From contig VBDU01000073.1 in assembly GCA_005883625.1 (NCBI GenBank), positions 106,893 through 170,892 on the forward strand: DNA of 64,000 nucleotides, in the 5' to 3' direction. The notes under the pieces were generated by a model that saw nothing but the letters and a program-made list of their open reading frames with translations, had not been told where the DNA came from and did no database searches. This document shows positions 50,991 to 59,673 of this stretch, one piece after another. The DNA comes from Chloroflexota bacterium. GTDB taxonomy: Bacteria > Chloroflexota > Limnocylindria > P2-11E. The position numbers and the translations under genes are program-made. Each line of letters opens with the position of its first letter. Positions within the stretch are counted from its first letter, which is position 1.

Positions 50991-52065
50991 AGAAGCGGAC
51001 CGCGAGAAGGAAGCCGACGATCGACCAGACCGCCAGTCCGAGGACATCGCCGCGCACGTCCCACAGCGTCGCTCCCTGCGTGCTCACCTCGCGGACCGCG
51101 TCGTTGAGGTACGTGAGGGGAGCGTGCTCCGAGATCGGCTTCAGCAACGGAGGCACGACGTCGGTCGGGAAGAACACGCCCGAGAGGAAGAACTGCGGCA
51201 GAGTGATGAGGTTCGCGACGGGCGGCACCTGGTTGACGGTCTCGGCCCAGCCCGCCAGCGTGAACCCCACCGTGAGGAACGCGATCGACCCCAGCGTCGT
51301 GAGCACGAGCAGGTCGAGCACGCTCCCGACGACCTGGACCTTGAAGACGAGCAGGGCGACTCCGAGCAGGATGAGGATCTGGATCACGGAGAGGACGAGC
51401 CGCAGGAGCACCTGAGAGGTGAGGAAGCGGATCGGCCGGAAGGGCGTCGCCATGATCCGGCGGAGCACCCCGCGCTGCTTGTCCGCGACCAGCGCGAACG
51501 CGACCGAGAAGATCGCCAGCTGCATGACGTTCATCCCGAGGATGCCCGGCACCAGGAAGTCGACGTAGCGCAGGCGCACGGCCGACACCTGCTCCTGCGT
51601 CAGCTGGACGACCGGAGAGGTGCGCGTCACCGCGAAAGAGGTCTCAGCGATCAGCTGCTGGAGGATCGCCCGGCCCACCGCGACCTGCTGGGCTCGTCCG
51701 TCGTTCGCGTACACGAGCAGGGTCGGGACGCTCGCGCCCGGCTGCGGGGGCGCGAGGCGGAAGTCGGCCGGGATGGCCACGACCATGTCTCGCTCGCTGC
51801 GTGAGAGCCGCGCCTTCTCGTCGTCGAGCGCGCCCTCCCGGACCGTGAGCTCGCCGATCCCCGCGAGCTGGTCGACGAACCGCCGGCTGTCCGCGTTCCG
51901 CGCTTCGTCGACGATCCCCATCGTCACGTGGCCGAACGCGCCCAGGTTGAGCGCTCCGAAGATGAGCATGAACATGAGCGGCAGCAGGAGGCTGAAGAAC
52001 ACCGCGCTCCGGTCGCGCACGTACGCGCGCAGGAGCATCGCCGTGTAGCGCACGACCTGGCGCAT
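50971..52065 (-). CDS. ABC-2 type transporter permease
   Basis: A 364-residue membrane protein of the ABC-2 export family. One membrane segment near the N-terminus (SAVFFSLLLPLMFMLIFGAL) is followed by a large extracytoplasmic domain (about 50-175), then five segments from residue 180 on, with GVLRRIMATPFRPIRFLTSQ as the conserved cytoplasmic loop. With the ATPase it forms an exporter of unknown substrate, possibly a drug or lipid. The ATG shares one base with the ATPase stop. Confidence 0.9.
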   Translation of the reverse strand: MRQVVRYTAMLLRAYVRDRSAVFFSLLLPLMFMLIFGALNLGAFGHVTMGIVDEARNADSRRFVDQLAGIGELTVREGALDDEKARLSRSERDMVVAIPADFRLAPPQPGASVPTLLVYANDGRAQQVAVGRAILQQLIAETSFAVTRTSPVVQLTQEQVSAVRLRYVDFLVPGILGMNVMQLAIFSVAFALVADKQRGVLRRIMATPFRPIRFLTSQVLLRLVLSVIQILILLGVALLVFKVQVVGSVLDLLVLTTLGSIAFLTVGFTLAGWAETVNQVPPVANLITLPQFFLSGVFFPTDVVPPLLKPISEHAPLTYLNDAVREVSTQGATLWDVRGDVLGLAVWSIVGFLLAVRFFKFQTS

Positions 52066-52826
52066 CAGTCCTCCCGGAGCTCGTGCCCCGTGAGGTCGAG
52101 GAAGACGTCTTCGAGGTTGGCCTGCTGCTGGAGCACAGGCTTGGTGAAGCCCCGCCCCAGGAGATCCGCGATGAGCGTGCGCGGCGGGGCGAGCGCCACG
52201 ATCCGCCCCTCGTCGATGATGGCGACCCGATCGCACAGCACCTCGGCCTCGTCGAGGTAGTGCGTGGTGAGCAACACGGTGATGCCGCGGTCGCGGATGC
52301 TCTGGACGAGCGCCCAGAGGTTGCGGCGCGCCTGCGGGTCGAGACCCGTTGTCGGCTCGTCGAGAAAGATGACGCGCGGCTCGTTCACGAGCGCGACGGC
52401 GATCGAGAGCCGCTGACGCTGGCCGCCGGAGAGCTTCTCCTGACGCTGGCTCGCCCGGTCCGCGAGGTCCACCTGCCGGAGGAGCGCCAGCGCGTCGACC
52501 GTGCGGTCGTAGAAGATCCCGAAGAGCTCGACGACCTCCTTCGTCGTGTAGTGCTCGGGGAACGCGCTCGCCTGGAGCTGCACGCCGATACGGCGCTTGA
52601 CCCCGGTCGGATCGCGGGCCACGTCGATGCCGGCGACCGAGGCGGTACCGGAGTCCGCGTTGCGCAACCCTTCGAGGATCTCGACCGTCGTCGTCTTCCC
52701 AGCCCCGTTCGGACCGAGGAGCCCGAAGACCTCGCCTTCCGCCACCGTGAAGCTGATGCCGCGGACGGCCTCGATCTCACCGTACCGCTTGCGAAGGTCG
52801 GTCACGGAGATGATCGGCGTCGTCAA
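52065..52826 (-). CDS. ABC transporter ATP-binding protein
   Basis: A 253-residue ATPase. Walker A is GLLGPNGAGKTTTVEIL, the signature LSGGQRQRLSIAVALV, Walker B RVIFLDEPTTGLD and the His switch LLTTHYLDEAE. It pairs with the ABC-2 permease directly downstream. A TTG start overlaps the stop of the upstream membrane protein gene as TTGA, so the three genes are likely one operon. Confidence 0.95.
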   Translation of the reverse strand: MTTPIISVTDLRKRYGEIEAVRGISFTVAEGEVFGLLGPNGAGKTTTVEILEGLRNADSGTASVAGIDVARDPTGVKRRIGVQLQASAFPEHYTTKEVVELFGIFYDRTVDALALLRQVDLADRASQRQEKLSGGQRQRLSIAVALVNEPRVIFLDEPTTGLDPQARRNLWALVQSIRDRGITVLLTTHYLDEAEVLCDRVAIIDEGRIVALAPPRTLIADLLGRGFTKPVLQQQANLEDVFLDLTGHELRED

Positions 52827-53362
52827 TGCACGAAGGCGCCGTAGGCCACGTCATAGAGAAGGAGCGCGAACGGGAGGAGCACGACGGCCGCGACCACGAT
52901 CCGCACCACGACCGGATGCGGCCGGCGCAGCCGCATGTACGTCACGACCAGGACGGCGGTGACCCCGACGAGGAGCGGGACCTGGACGACCCAGTGGAGC
53001 GGGTCGGCGTGGTCGACGAGCAGCGTGTAGACGTTGGCCGCGCCGAGGAAGCCGGTCGCGAGCCCGACGACGGCGAAGACGCCGGCGTTGCGCGACGGGT
53101 CCCGCAGCGCGAGGAGCAGGCCGAGCCCGAACGCGAGCAGGAGCGCACCCAGCATCCGCTCGTACACGCGGTGATATGGCGGATAGAAGAACGCCGACGG
53201 GAACGCCAGCGACAGGATGACCGGTAGGAAGAAGAGGGCGGCGCAGACGATCCCGACCGCGCGAGCGCCGCGCAGCGTCGCCCGGTCGAGCTGGAGCGGC
53301 CGTTCGATGGCGCGGCGAGTCTCGTACCCTATCCGCTCGATGTCGAATCGGGGAGTCGGCAT
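52823..53362 (-). CDS. Uncharacterised membrane protein, operonic with ABC-2 exporter
   Basis: I do not recognise this 179-residue protein. It has about five hydrophobic segments (AVGIVCAALFFLPVILSLAF, MLGALLLAFGLGLLLAL and others). It starts back-to-back with the LCP gene: the two start codons share a CATG. The 3' end overlaps the ABC ATPase gene by four bases, suggesting a role with that exporter. Confidence 0.7.
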   Translation of the reverse strand: MPTPRFDIERIGYETRRAIERPLQLDRATLRGARAVGIVCAALFFLPVILSLAFPSAFFYPPYHRVYERMLGALLLAFGLGLLLALRDPSRNAGVFAVVGLATGFLGAANVYTLLVDHADPLHWVVQVPLLVGVTAVLVVTYMRLRRPHPVVVRIVVAAVVLLPFALLLYDVAYGAFVH

Positions 53363-54965
53363 GAGGCGCGCACACGCCGTTCGCGTCCGCCAAGGACTCC
53401 CTCCTCCGAAGGCGGCAGGCTCACCCGGCTTCGCCGCCGTCCTGTCGGGACTCCTTCCAGGCCTTGGACAGGCCTATCAGGGCCGCTGGGTCCGCGGGAT
53501 CCTCATGGTCCTGCTCCCGATCTTCGCGGTCCTGCTGGCCGGCACCTTCATCGCGATCGCGGACCCGCTCACCTCGCTCGTATTGCGGAACGCGCCCGCC
53601 TTCACGTTCGTCGTGGCGGCGTGCCTCCTCACGTACCACCTCTACGTGGTCGTGGACGCGTTCGCGGGCAAGCTCCGCGGCATCGGCGCGCTCCGCGGGC
53701 GCCGGCTCGCCGAGTACCTTGCGCTCGCCGTCGTATGCGCGTCGCTTGTCGCCTTCTACGGCACGCTGTACCGCGGCTCGGCACCGTGGGCCTCGCTCGC
53801 GGCGAAGATCTTCGAGCCAATCGCGCGCCAGCCCCTCATCGCGAACGCGCAGGAGCCCCTCGTGTCGTGGAGCGGCACGGAGCGCCTCAACGTGCTGCTC
53901 CTCGGCGTCGACGCCCGCGGCGACGGGTCGACCACCGACAACACCGACACGATGATCGTGCTGTCGCTCGACCCCGTGAACAAGACCGCGGCGATGCTCT
54001 CGCTCCCGCGGGACATCTGGATCAACAAGCCGGGTGTCTTCGTCGACAAGATCAACGCGGCCTACGCGTTCGGCGGGCCGGACCTCACGAAGAAGGTCGT
54101 CGAGGACCTCCTCCGGATCAAGCTGCACGCCTACGCCCTGGTCGATTTCGAGGCGTTCACGAGGATCGTCGATTCCGTTGGCGGCGTGGTGGTCGACGTG
54201 CAGCGGCCCGTGCGCGATGAGTCGTACCCCACGGCGGACTACGGGATCGAGCGGATCGAGATCCTCTCCGGGCCGCAGCTCATGAGCGGGGCCACCGCGC
54301 TCCATTACGCGCGATCCCGGCATGACAGCAACGACTACAGCCGCGCGAGCCGGCAGCAGGCGGTCCTCACCGCGCTGCGGGCGCGGATCGCCCAGGGCGA
54401 TCTCCTGCGGCAGCTCCCGGGCATCGTGGACCGCGTCGGGAGCTTCGTGAAGACGAACTTCGACCCCGCGAACATCCTGCCGCTCGCGCGGTTCGGTACG
54501 GGCATCGACGGCTCGGCGATCCGCAGCGAGGTCCTCTACCCGTGCGGCGGCGACTACCCGCACTGCGAGCTCCAGTACACCGGCGGCGACGACGGCTTCT
54601 TCCTCGTTCCGGACGTCGCGAAGGTCCGCGAGCTCGCAGCGCAGCTCTTCTACGATCCGCAGGTGAAGGCCGAGGGCGCCTCGGTCGAGGTCCGCGCCGC
54701 GGGCGTCGCGCGGGGGGTCGGGCAGAGTGTCGCCGATCGGCTCGGCGCGCGGGCCTTCACGGTCACAAGCGTGTCGAGCGGGCAGGCGGCGCGCTCGGCG
54801 GTGTTCGTGCGTACCGGCGCGAAGCGCTACACCGCCAACGAGATCGCCCGCGAGCTCGGTGGGTTGCCGGTGGATCAGCTGCCGGTCGGCGAGCAGACCT
54901 CCGCCGACATCCTCGTCCGCGTCGGCACCGATTTCCGCGGTCTGGCGACCGACACCGCGCGCTAG
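53361..54965 (+). CDS. LytR-CpsA-Psr (LCP) family protein
   Basis: A 534-residue membrane protein that should transfer glycopolymers from lipid carriers to peptidoglycan or another wall anchor. The N-terminal 110 residues hold three membrane segments including LLPGLGQAYQGRWVRGILM, a TM2-like motif. The LCP domain (about 175-335) has LLLGVDARGDGSTTDNTDTM, LSLPRDIWINKPG and ALHYARSRHDSNDYSRASRQ with the key Asp and Arg residues. The end holds a LytR_C-like domain. The presence of LCP suggests wall polymers typical of monoderm bacteria. Confidence 0.92.
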   Translation: MRRAHAVRVRQGLPPPKAAGSPGFAAVLSGLLPGLGQAYQGRWVRGILMVLLPIFAVLLAGTFIAIADPLTSLVLRNAPAFTFVVAACLLTYHLYVVVDAFAGKLRGIGALRGRRLAEYLALAVVCASLVAFYGTLYRGSAPWASLAAKIFEPIARQPLIANAQEPLVSWSGTERLNVLLLGVDARGDGSTTDNTDTMIVLSLDPVNKTAAMLSLPRDIWINKPGVFVDKINAAYAFGGPDLTKKVVEDLLRIKLHAYALVDFEAFTRIVDSVGGVVVDVQRPVRDESYPTADYGIERIEILSGPQLMSGATALHYARSRHDSNDYSRASRQQAVLTALRARIAQGDLLRQLPGIVDRVGSFVKTNFDPANILPLARFGTGIDGSAIRSEVLYPCGGDYPHCELQYTGGDDGFFLVPDVAKVRELAAQLFYDPQVKAEGASVEVRAAGVARGVGQSVADRLGARAFTVTSVSSGQAARSAVFVRTGAKRYTANEIARELGGLPVDQLPVGEQTSADILVRVGTDFRGLATDTAR

Positions 54966-54986
54966 CCGACCGCGGTCTCCACGACC

Positions 54987-55256
54987 GCGGGGTGCCTCGC
55001 GGCGCAGCGGGACTCGCCCCCCGCAAGCCGGCCGTCAGGGCGCTCCCGGCCATCCGATAGGACGGGGCGAAGGGACCCGCGAGCACGCGAGGCACCCGAG
55101 ATCGGAAGCAGACCTCAGCGAGCCGAGGCCTCGACGGCGCGGGGTGTCTCGCGGCGCAGCGGGACTCGCCCCCCGCAAGCCGGCCGTCAGGGGATAGCGC
55201 ACCATCCGACAGGACGGGGCGAAGGGACCCGCGAGCACGCGAGGCAGCCCGAGACG
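54987..55256. repeat. Two copies of a 118-bp structured repeat
   Basis: Copy 1 (54987-55104) and copy 2 (55139-55256) are near-identical with a 152-bp period; they differ mainly in a short inner segment. Each has terminal inverted repeats (GTGCCTCGCG with CGCGAGGCAC in copy 1) and inner complementary arms (CGGGACTCGCCCC with GGGGCGAAGGGACCCG), so each can fold into a long hairpin. They lie between the convergent LCP and ilvE genes. No protein gene is convincing in the remaining 430-bp gap, which also holds one GC-rich palindrome. Confidence 0.85.
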
Positions 55257-55350
55257 GAGAGACCTCGGCTAGGGCGCGCTCTTCCTCTTCTTTGCTCTCT
55301 CGATCCGCTCGCGCGGCGTCCACGACGCGCGCGATACGTCCGATGGCGTT

Positions 55351-55377
55351 CGGGGGCCGGGGAGCGGAGCTCCCCGA
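55351..55377. repeat. GC-rich palindrome downstream of ilvE
   Basis: CGGGGGCCGGGGAGCGGAGC followed by TCCCCGA matches the dispersed family, with an extra GGAGC/GCTCC arm. It lies 20 bases past the ilvE stop on the minus strand and may stabilise or end that transcript. Confidence 0.6.
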
Positions 55378-55397
55378 GCGCTCCTTCTTCTTGGCGG

Positions 55398-56378
55398 TCA
55401 CGTACGCGAACCCGTGTACACGGGCGTCACCCAGCCGCGATAGCGGGCCACCTTCCCGCGGACCGCCTCGAAGTAGATGCGCCGGATGCGCTCGGTGATC
55501 GGCCCGAGCGTGCCCTCACCGAGCGGGCGGTTGTCGATCTTCGTGATGAAGTTGATCTGCGTCCCCGTGCCGCACAGGAACGCCTCGTCGGCGATGTAGA
55601 GCTCGGTCCGGTCGATCTGACGGACCAGCGTCGGGATCTTCTCGTCGGCGGCGATCTGAAGGATGCTCGCGCGGACGATGCCCTCGAGGATGTTGTCGCT
55701 TCCCGGCGGCGTGACGAGGACGCCGTCGCGGACGATGAACAGGTTCTCCGCGCTGCCCTCGGAGACGTGGCCGTCCTGGTTCAGCACGATCGCCTCGTCG
55801 AAGCCGGCTTCGGCCGCTTCGGTCTTCGCGAGGGCGGCGTTCACGTACGCGCCGGTGATCTTGCTCCGCGCCGGGATCGCATTGTCGTCCGTCCGCCGCC
55901 ACGACGAGACGGCGCACGAGATGCCCCGGTCGATGTCGAGGTAGGTGCCGAACGGGATGGCGAAGACGGTGAAGCCGTCCTCGAGGTCATGAAGGCGCAC
56001 CCCGATGAGGGGACTGGACTTGTAGGCGATTGGCCGGATGTAGGCGTCCTCCCGGTAACCGCATTTCCGCAGCAGGTCGACCGTGATCCCGACGAGCTCG
56101 TCGATCGTGTGCGGCAGGGCAATACGCATGATCCGGCAGGAGCGGTGGAGCCGGGCGTAGTGCTCCTTCAGATGGAGGCCGTACAGCTGTTCGTCCTGAG
56201 CGTTCCAGTACGCCCGGATGCCCTCGAAAACGCCGGTCCCGTAGTTGAAGGCGTGCGTCATGACGCTGATCCTCGCGTCACGGATGGGCACGAGCTCGCC
56301 GTCGAGGAATGCCCAGGCGTGCTCCGGGGCGGTCCCGCGCCGGAGGCTCGGCGCCGGTCTGGCCAGCTCCTTCACCAT
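55398..56378 (-). CDS. ilvE: Branched-chain amino acid aminotransferase
   Basis: A 326-residue class IV PLP aminotransferase that interconverts Leu, Ile and Val with their keto acids. THAFNYGTGVFEGIRAYWN starts the family region, the PLP lysine is in ARSKITGAYVNAALAKTEA, and EGSAENLFIVRDG and FLCGTGTQINFITKID are typical. The ATG at 56378 has an AAGGAG seven bases upstream, deciding against the ATG at 56399. Confidence 0.95.
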   Translation of the reverse strand: MVKELARPAPSLRRGTAPEHAWAFLDGELVPIRDARISVMTHAFNYGTGVFEGIRAYWNAQDEQLYGLHLKEHYARLHRSCRIMRIALPHTIDELVGITVDLLRKCGYREDAYIRPIAYKSSPLIGVRLHDLEDGFTVFAIPFGTYLDIDRGISCAVSSWRRTDDNAIPARSKITGAYVNAALAKTEAAEAGFDEAIVLNQDGHVSEGSAENLFIVRDGVLVTPPGSDNILEGIVRASILQIAADEKIPTLVRQIDRTELYIADEAFLCGTGTQINFITKIDNRPLGEGTLGPITERIRRIYFEAVRGKVARYRGWVTPVYTGSRT

Positions 56379-56417
56379 GCGCACGCTCCTTGTATGCATG
56401 CGGGGAGCCGAGACCTC

Positions 56418-56443
56418 TGGGGCCGGTGGGCGCAGCCCCCCGA
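56418..56443. repeat. GC-rich palindrome upstream of ilvE
   Basis: GGGGCCGGTGGGCGCAGCCC followed by CCCGA is a diverged copy of the dispersed family in the leader of ilvE, about 40 nt upstream of its start. Confidence 0.5.
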
Positions 56444-56505
56444 CAGGCGACCCGCTTCTTCGATTGTGACACGATACCTGTGGTCAGACCGCCGGCATGA
56501 CCCCG

Positions 56506-56521
56506 CGCAGGGGCCCCTGCG
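56506..56521. promoter_or_regulatory. 16-bp perfect palindrome upstream of tctC
   Basis: CGCAGGGGCCCCTGCG is a perfect palindrome 28 bases before the tctC start, immediately upstream of the AGGAGG. Its core 14-mer also occurs upstream of ffh at 17835-17848. It could be an operator or a hairpin near the ribosome binding site. Confidence 0.4.
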
Positions 56522-56548
56522 TAATGACCTCATGAGGAGGTGGCGTCG

Positions 56549-57604
56549 ATGACGCTAAGGTCCACTCGCGTCCTTTCGCTGCTCGCCGCCGGAATGCTGG
56601 TGGCCGTCGCATGCGGCGGCGGTGGCGGTGGGACTCCGGCCTCGTCGCAACCCGCCGCGGCGTCCGGGACCACTCAGCCCACGGGCGTCGCCGCGATCAG
56701 TCCGACGCGGCCCGTGGAATTCGTGATCAGTACCGCCCCGGGTGGCGGGTCCGACATCTACGCGCGCTTCATGCAAGGGGTGATCGAGAAGCAGAAGCTC
56801 TCGCCGCAGCCGGTCCAGCCGGTCAACAAGGAGGGTGCGTCCGGCGCGGTCGCGTTCACCTACGTCTTCGAGAAGAGGGGTGACATGCACTACATCATGA
56901 TCACCCTCAACTCGTTCTTCACCACGATCATCACGCAGAAGCTTCCCTACAAGGCGACGGACTTCACGCCGATCGCGAACCTCGCACTCGACCCGTTCTT
57001 CCTCTGGGTGAACGAGGACAGTCCGTGGAAGACCGCGCCGGACTTCGTCAAGGCGGCGCAGGACAAGTCGATCGTGGTCGCGGGCACCGGCTCGAAGCAG
57101 GAGGATGAGGCGCTCTTCCGCCGCATCCAGTCCACGGCCAACACCAAGCCGTTCACGTTCGTTCCGCAGACCTCCGGCGCGACGGTCGCGGCCGCGCTCG
57201 CCGGCCACCAGGGCGGCGTCGACGCGACGGTGAACAACCCCAGCGAGGGCATCGGCCTGTATCAGGCGACCCCGCGCAAGCTGCGCCCGCTGTGCGCCTT
57301 CACGCCGGACAGCCCGGCGGCCGGCGCGTACAAGGGCCTCGCGACGTGCAAGTCGCAGGGCCTCGACATCACCGACTACTACATCATGCGAGCGGTCATG
57401 GCACCGCCCAGCTTGAGCGCCGGCCAGCAGAAGTTCTGGGTCGACGTGTTCAAGGGCGTCTTCGACTCGGCGGACTGGAAGAAGTTCATGGACGACAACG
57501 CGCTCGACCCGAAGTTCCTCTCGGGCGCGGACTTCACCAAGTTCATCGCGGACTATCAGAAGCTGCACGAGGACATCGCGGCAAAGAACAACTGGGTCCA
57601 GTAG
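56549..57604 (+). CDS. tctC: Tripartite tricarboxylate transporter substrate-binding lipoprotein TctC
   Basis: A 351-residue binding protein. The lipoprotein signal is LLAAGMLVAVACGGGGGG (cysteine near residue 22), so it is membrane-anchored. The TctC fold shows PVEFVISTAPGGGSDIYARF, NKEGASGAVAFTYV, DFTPIANLALDPFFLWVNED and GGVDATVNNPSEGIG. It would capture a carboxylate and pass it to TctAB. The ATG at 56549 has an AGGAGG eight bases upstream; a GTG at 56540 is less well placed. It is the first gene of tctCBA. Confidence 0.92.
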   Translation: MTLRSTRVLSLLAAGMLVAVACGGGGGGTPASSQPAAASGTTQPTGVAAISPTRPVEFVISTAPGGGSDIYARFMQGVIEKQKLSPQPVQPVNKEGASGAVAFTYVFEKRGDMHYIMITLNSFFTTIITQKLPYKATDFTPIANLALDPFFLWVNEDSPWKTAPDFVKAAQDKSIVVAGTGSKQEDEALFRRIQSTANTKPFTFVPQTSGATVAAALAGHQGGVDATVNNPSEGIGLYQATPRKLRPLCAFTPDSPAAGAYKGLATCKSQGLDITDYYIMRAVMAPPSLSAGQQKFWVDVFKGVFDSADWKKFMDDNALDPKFLSGADFTKFIADYQKLHEDIAAKNNWVQ

Positions 57605-57617
57605 CCTCTCCCGCGAC

Positions 57618-58103
57618 GTGAGGCCGTATCAGATCGGGACGGCGGCGGCGATCGTGCTGATCGCCGCCGTCGCCATGTTCGACCGGCGCGACATCTTCCG
57701 GTTCGTCGTGGGCACCGCGCCCGGTGACGTCGGCGCGAGCTGGTATCCGTTCTGGGCGGCGGGGATCATGGGGCTGGCGGCCGTCGGCATCGCGATCCGC
57801 GCGGCGACGACGCCGCAGCCCACGGAGGGCGCGTTCACGGGACGCGAGAGCGTCCTTGCGGTCGTGCGCCTCGTCGTCCCGATGATCCTGTACGCGGCGT
57901 CGTTCTCGGTGCTGGGCTTTTACATCGCCACCGGCGTCTACATGGGCTTCTTCGCGTGGTACCTCGGCCGCTACAAGGTCCACTGGATACTGACGACCGC
58001 TCTCGTTACGCCCCTCCTCATCTACCTCGCGTTCGAAGTGGGCTTCAAGCTGCTTCTGCCGAAGAGCTTCCTCTATCAGCTCATCCCGGGGTTCCCGCTC
58101 TAG
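57618..58103 (+). CDS. tctB: Tripartite tricarboxylate transporter small membrane subunit TctB
   Basis: A 161-residue protein with four membrane segments, matching the DUF1468/TctB family by size and arrangement. SWYPFWAAGIMGLAAVGIAI and FYIATGVYMGFFAWYLGRYK are typical. It lies between tctC and tctA and ends the base before the tctA start, so the three are one operon. Start is GTG. Confidence 0.9.
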   Translation: MRPYQIGTAAAIVLIAAVAMFDRRDIFRFVVGTAPGDVGASWYPFWAAGIMGLAAVGIAIRAATTPQPTEGAFTGRESVLAVVRLVVPMILYAASFSVLGFYIATGVYMGFFAWYLGRYKVHWILTTALVTPLLIYLAFEVGFKLLLPKSFLYQLIPGFPL

Positions 58104-59666
58104 ATGGAGGTCTTGGGACTGCTCGCGGGCGGCTTCGGCACGGCGCTCCAGCCGATCAACGTCGGGTTCCTCATGGTCGGGGTCCTGCTGGGCCTCGTCA
58201 TCGGGGTCCTGCCCGGCCTGGGCGGCACGAGCGGCGTCGCGATCCTCCTGCCCATCAGCGTCGTCATCGCGCGGGGCGACATCGCCGGCGCGAACTCGAC
58301 GACCGCGGTCATCCTCCTCGCGGGCATCTACTGGGGGGCCCTCTTCGGCGGCGTCATCACGTCCATCCTTTTCAACATCCCCGGAGAGCCGTGGTCCGTG
58401 GTGCTCCTTTTCGATGGATTTCCGCTCGCCAAGCGCAAGGGAAAGCCGGGTCTCGCACTGACGTCGTCATTTGTCTCCTCGTTCGTTGGGGCCCTCATCG
58501 CGACGCTCCTCTTCACCTTCCTGGCGAAGGAGATCTCGGATCGCGCACTCGCGTTCGGTCCACCTGAGCTCTTCGGCGTGTTCGTGCTCTCCTTCGCCAC
58601 GCTGATCGGCCTCGGCGCGGAGTCGCCCCTCAAGTCCATCGCGATGCTGGCGCTCGGCCTCCTCCTCGCGGCGGTGGGCTTCGACACGATCACCGGCGCG
58701 CAGCGGCTCAACTTCGGCTCGATCGAGCTCCTGGCGGGCATCGGATTCGTGCCGGTGACGATCGGCCTCTTCGGCATCGGCGAGATTCTGGCCTCGGCCG
58801 AGGAACAGGGCATCGGTTACATGGAGAAGATCAGCGCGCGCCTCGGCTTCAGCGACCTCCTCGAGGCTCTCGCGGCCCTCTGGAGCCGAAAGTGGCTCGT
58901 TGTCTCGAACTCGGTCATCGGCTTCTTCTTCGGCGTGCTGCCCGGACATGGCGCGACGGCGGCGTCGTTCCTTGGCTACGGCCTCGCACGCCAGTACGCG
59001 AAGAACAAGGAGGACTTCGGGAAGGGCGAGATCAGCGGGATCATGGGGCCCCAGTGCACGGCCGACGCCGCGGGCGTCGCGTCGCTCGTGCCGATGATCA
59101 CGCTCGGCGTACCGGGCTCACCGACCTCGGCGGTCATCATGGCCGGCCTCTTCGTCTGGGGGCTCCAGCCCGGTCCCCTCCTGTTCATCCAGCACCAGGA
59201 CTTCGTGTGGGGCCTCATCGCGAGCATCTACGTGGGGCACTTCCTCACGTTCCTCCTGTGCCTGCTGCTGGTGCCCGTGCTCGCGATGATCATGCGCGTG
59301 CCCTATGCGATCATCACGCCGTTCATCGTCGTCATCTCGATCATCGGCTCGTACTCGCTGAACAACTCGCTCCTCGACGTCTCCATCACCATCGTGTTCG
59401 GCCTCATCGGCTACTGGCTCCGGAAGATGAAGTACCCGCTCGCGCCGCTCGTGGTCGCGCTCGTGCTCGGCGACTCGACCGAGCGGGAGCTTCGCAAGAG
59501 CCTCATCGCGGGCGCGGGCAACCCGGGGATCTTCTTCTCGAGCCCGCTCTCGAGCGTCATCATGATCCTCGCGGTCGTGCTCCTGCTGTACCCGCTCGCG
59601 AAGACGATCCGCGGCCGACTGCGCCCGGCGCCGGCGTCGGCCGCCGAGCGCAAGCACGCCGCATGA
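58104..59666 (+). CDS. tctA: Tripartite tricarboxylate transporter large permease TctA
   Basis: A 520-residue permease with about twelve membrane segments. The duplicated family motif is visible: GVLPGLGGTSGVAILLPISV near residue 33 and GVLPGHGATAASFLGYGLAR near 280. GGVITSILFNIPGEPWSVVL and ITLGVPGSPTSAVIMAGLFV are typical of TctA. Energy probably comes from an ion gradient. The substrate class is carboxylates; which one cannot be told. Confidence 0.95.
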   Translation: MEVLGLLAGGFGTALQPINVGFLMVGVLLGLVIGVLPGLGGTSGVAILLPISVVIARGDIAGANSTTAVILLAGIYWGALFGGVITSILFNIPGEPWSVVLLFDGFPLAKRKGKPGLALTSSFVSSFVGALIATLLFTFLAKEISDRALAFGPPELFGVFVLSFATLIGLGAESPLKSIAMLALGLLLAAVGFDTITGAQRLNFGSIELLAGIGFVPVTIGLFGIGEILASAEEQGIGYMEKISARLGFSDLLEALAALWSRKWLVVSNSVIGFFFGVLPGHGATAASFLGYGLARQYAKNKEDFGKGEISGIMGPQCTADAAGVASLVPMITLGVPGSPTSAVIMAGLFVWGLQPGPLLFIQHQDFVWGLIASIYVGHFLTFLLCLLLVPVLAMIMRVPYAIITPFIVVISIIGSYSLNNSLLDVSITIVFGLIGYWLRKMKYPLAPLVVALVLGDSTERELRKSLIAGAGNPGIFFSSPLSSVIMILAVVLLLYPLAKTIRGRLRPAPASAAERKHAA

Positions 59667-59673
59667 CGGAGGC

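Noticed and set aside
54763-55401. A 212-codon minus-strand frame starting at a GTG that overlaps the ilvE stop
   Set aside because: The start overlap and the first 47 codons look plausible, but the rest runs through the two 118-bp repeats, a palindrome and the end of the LCP gene, so it is most likely not a gene.
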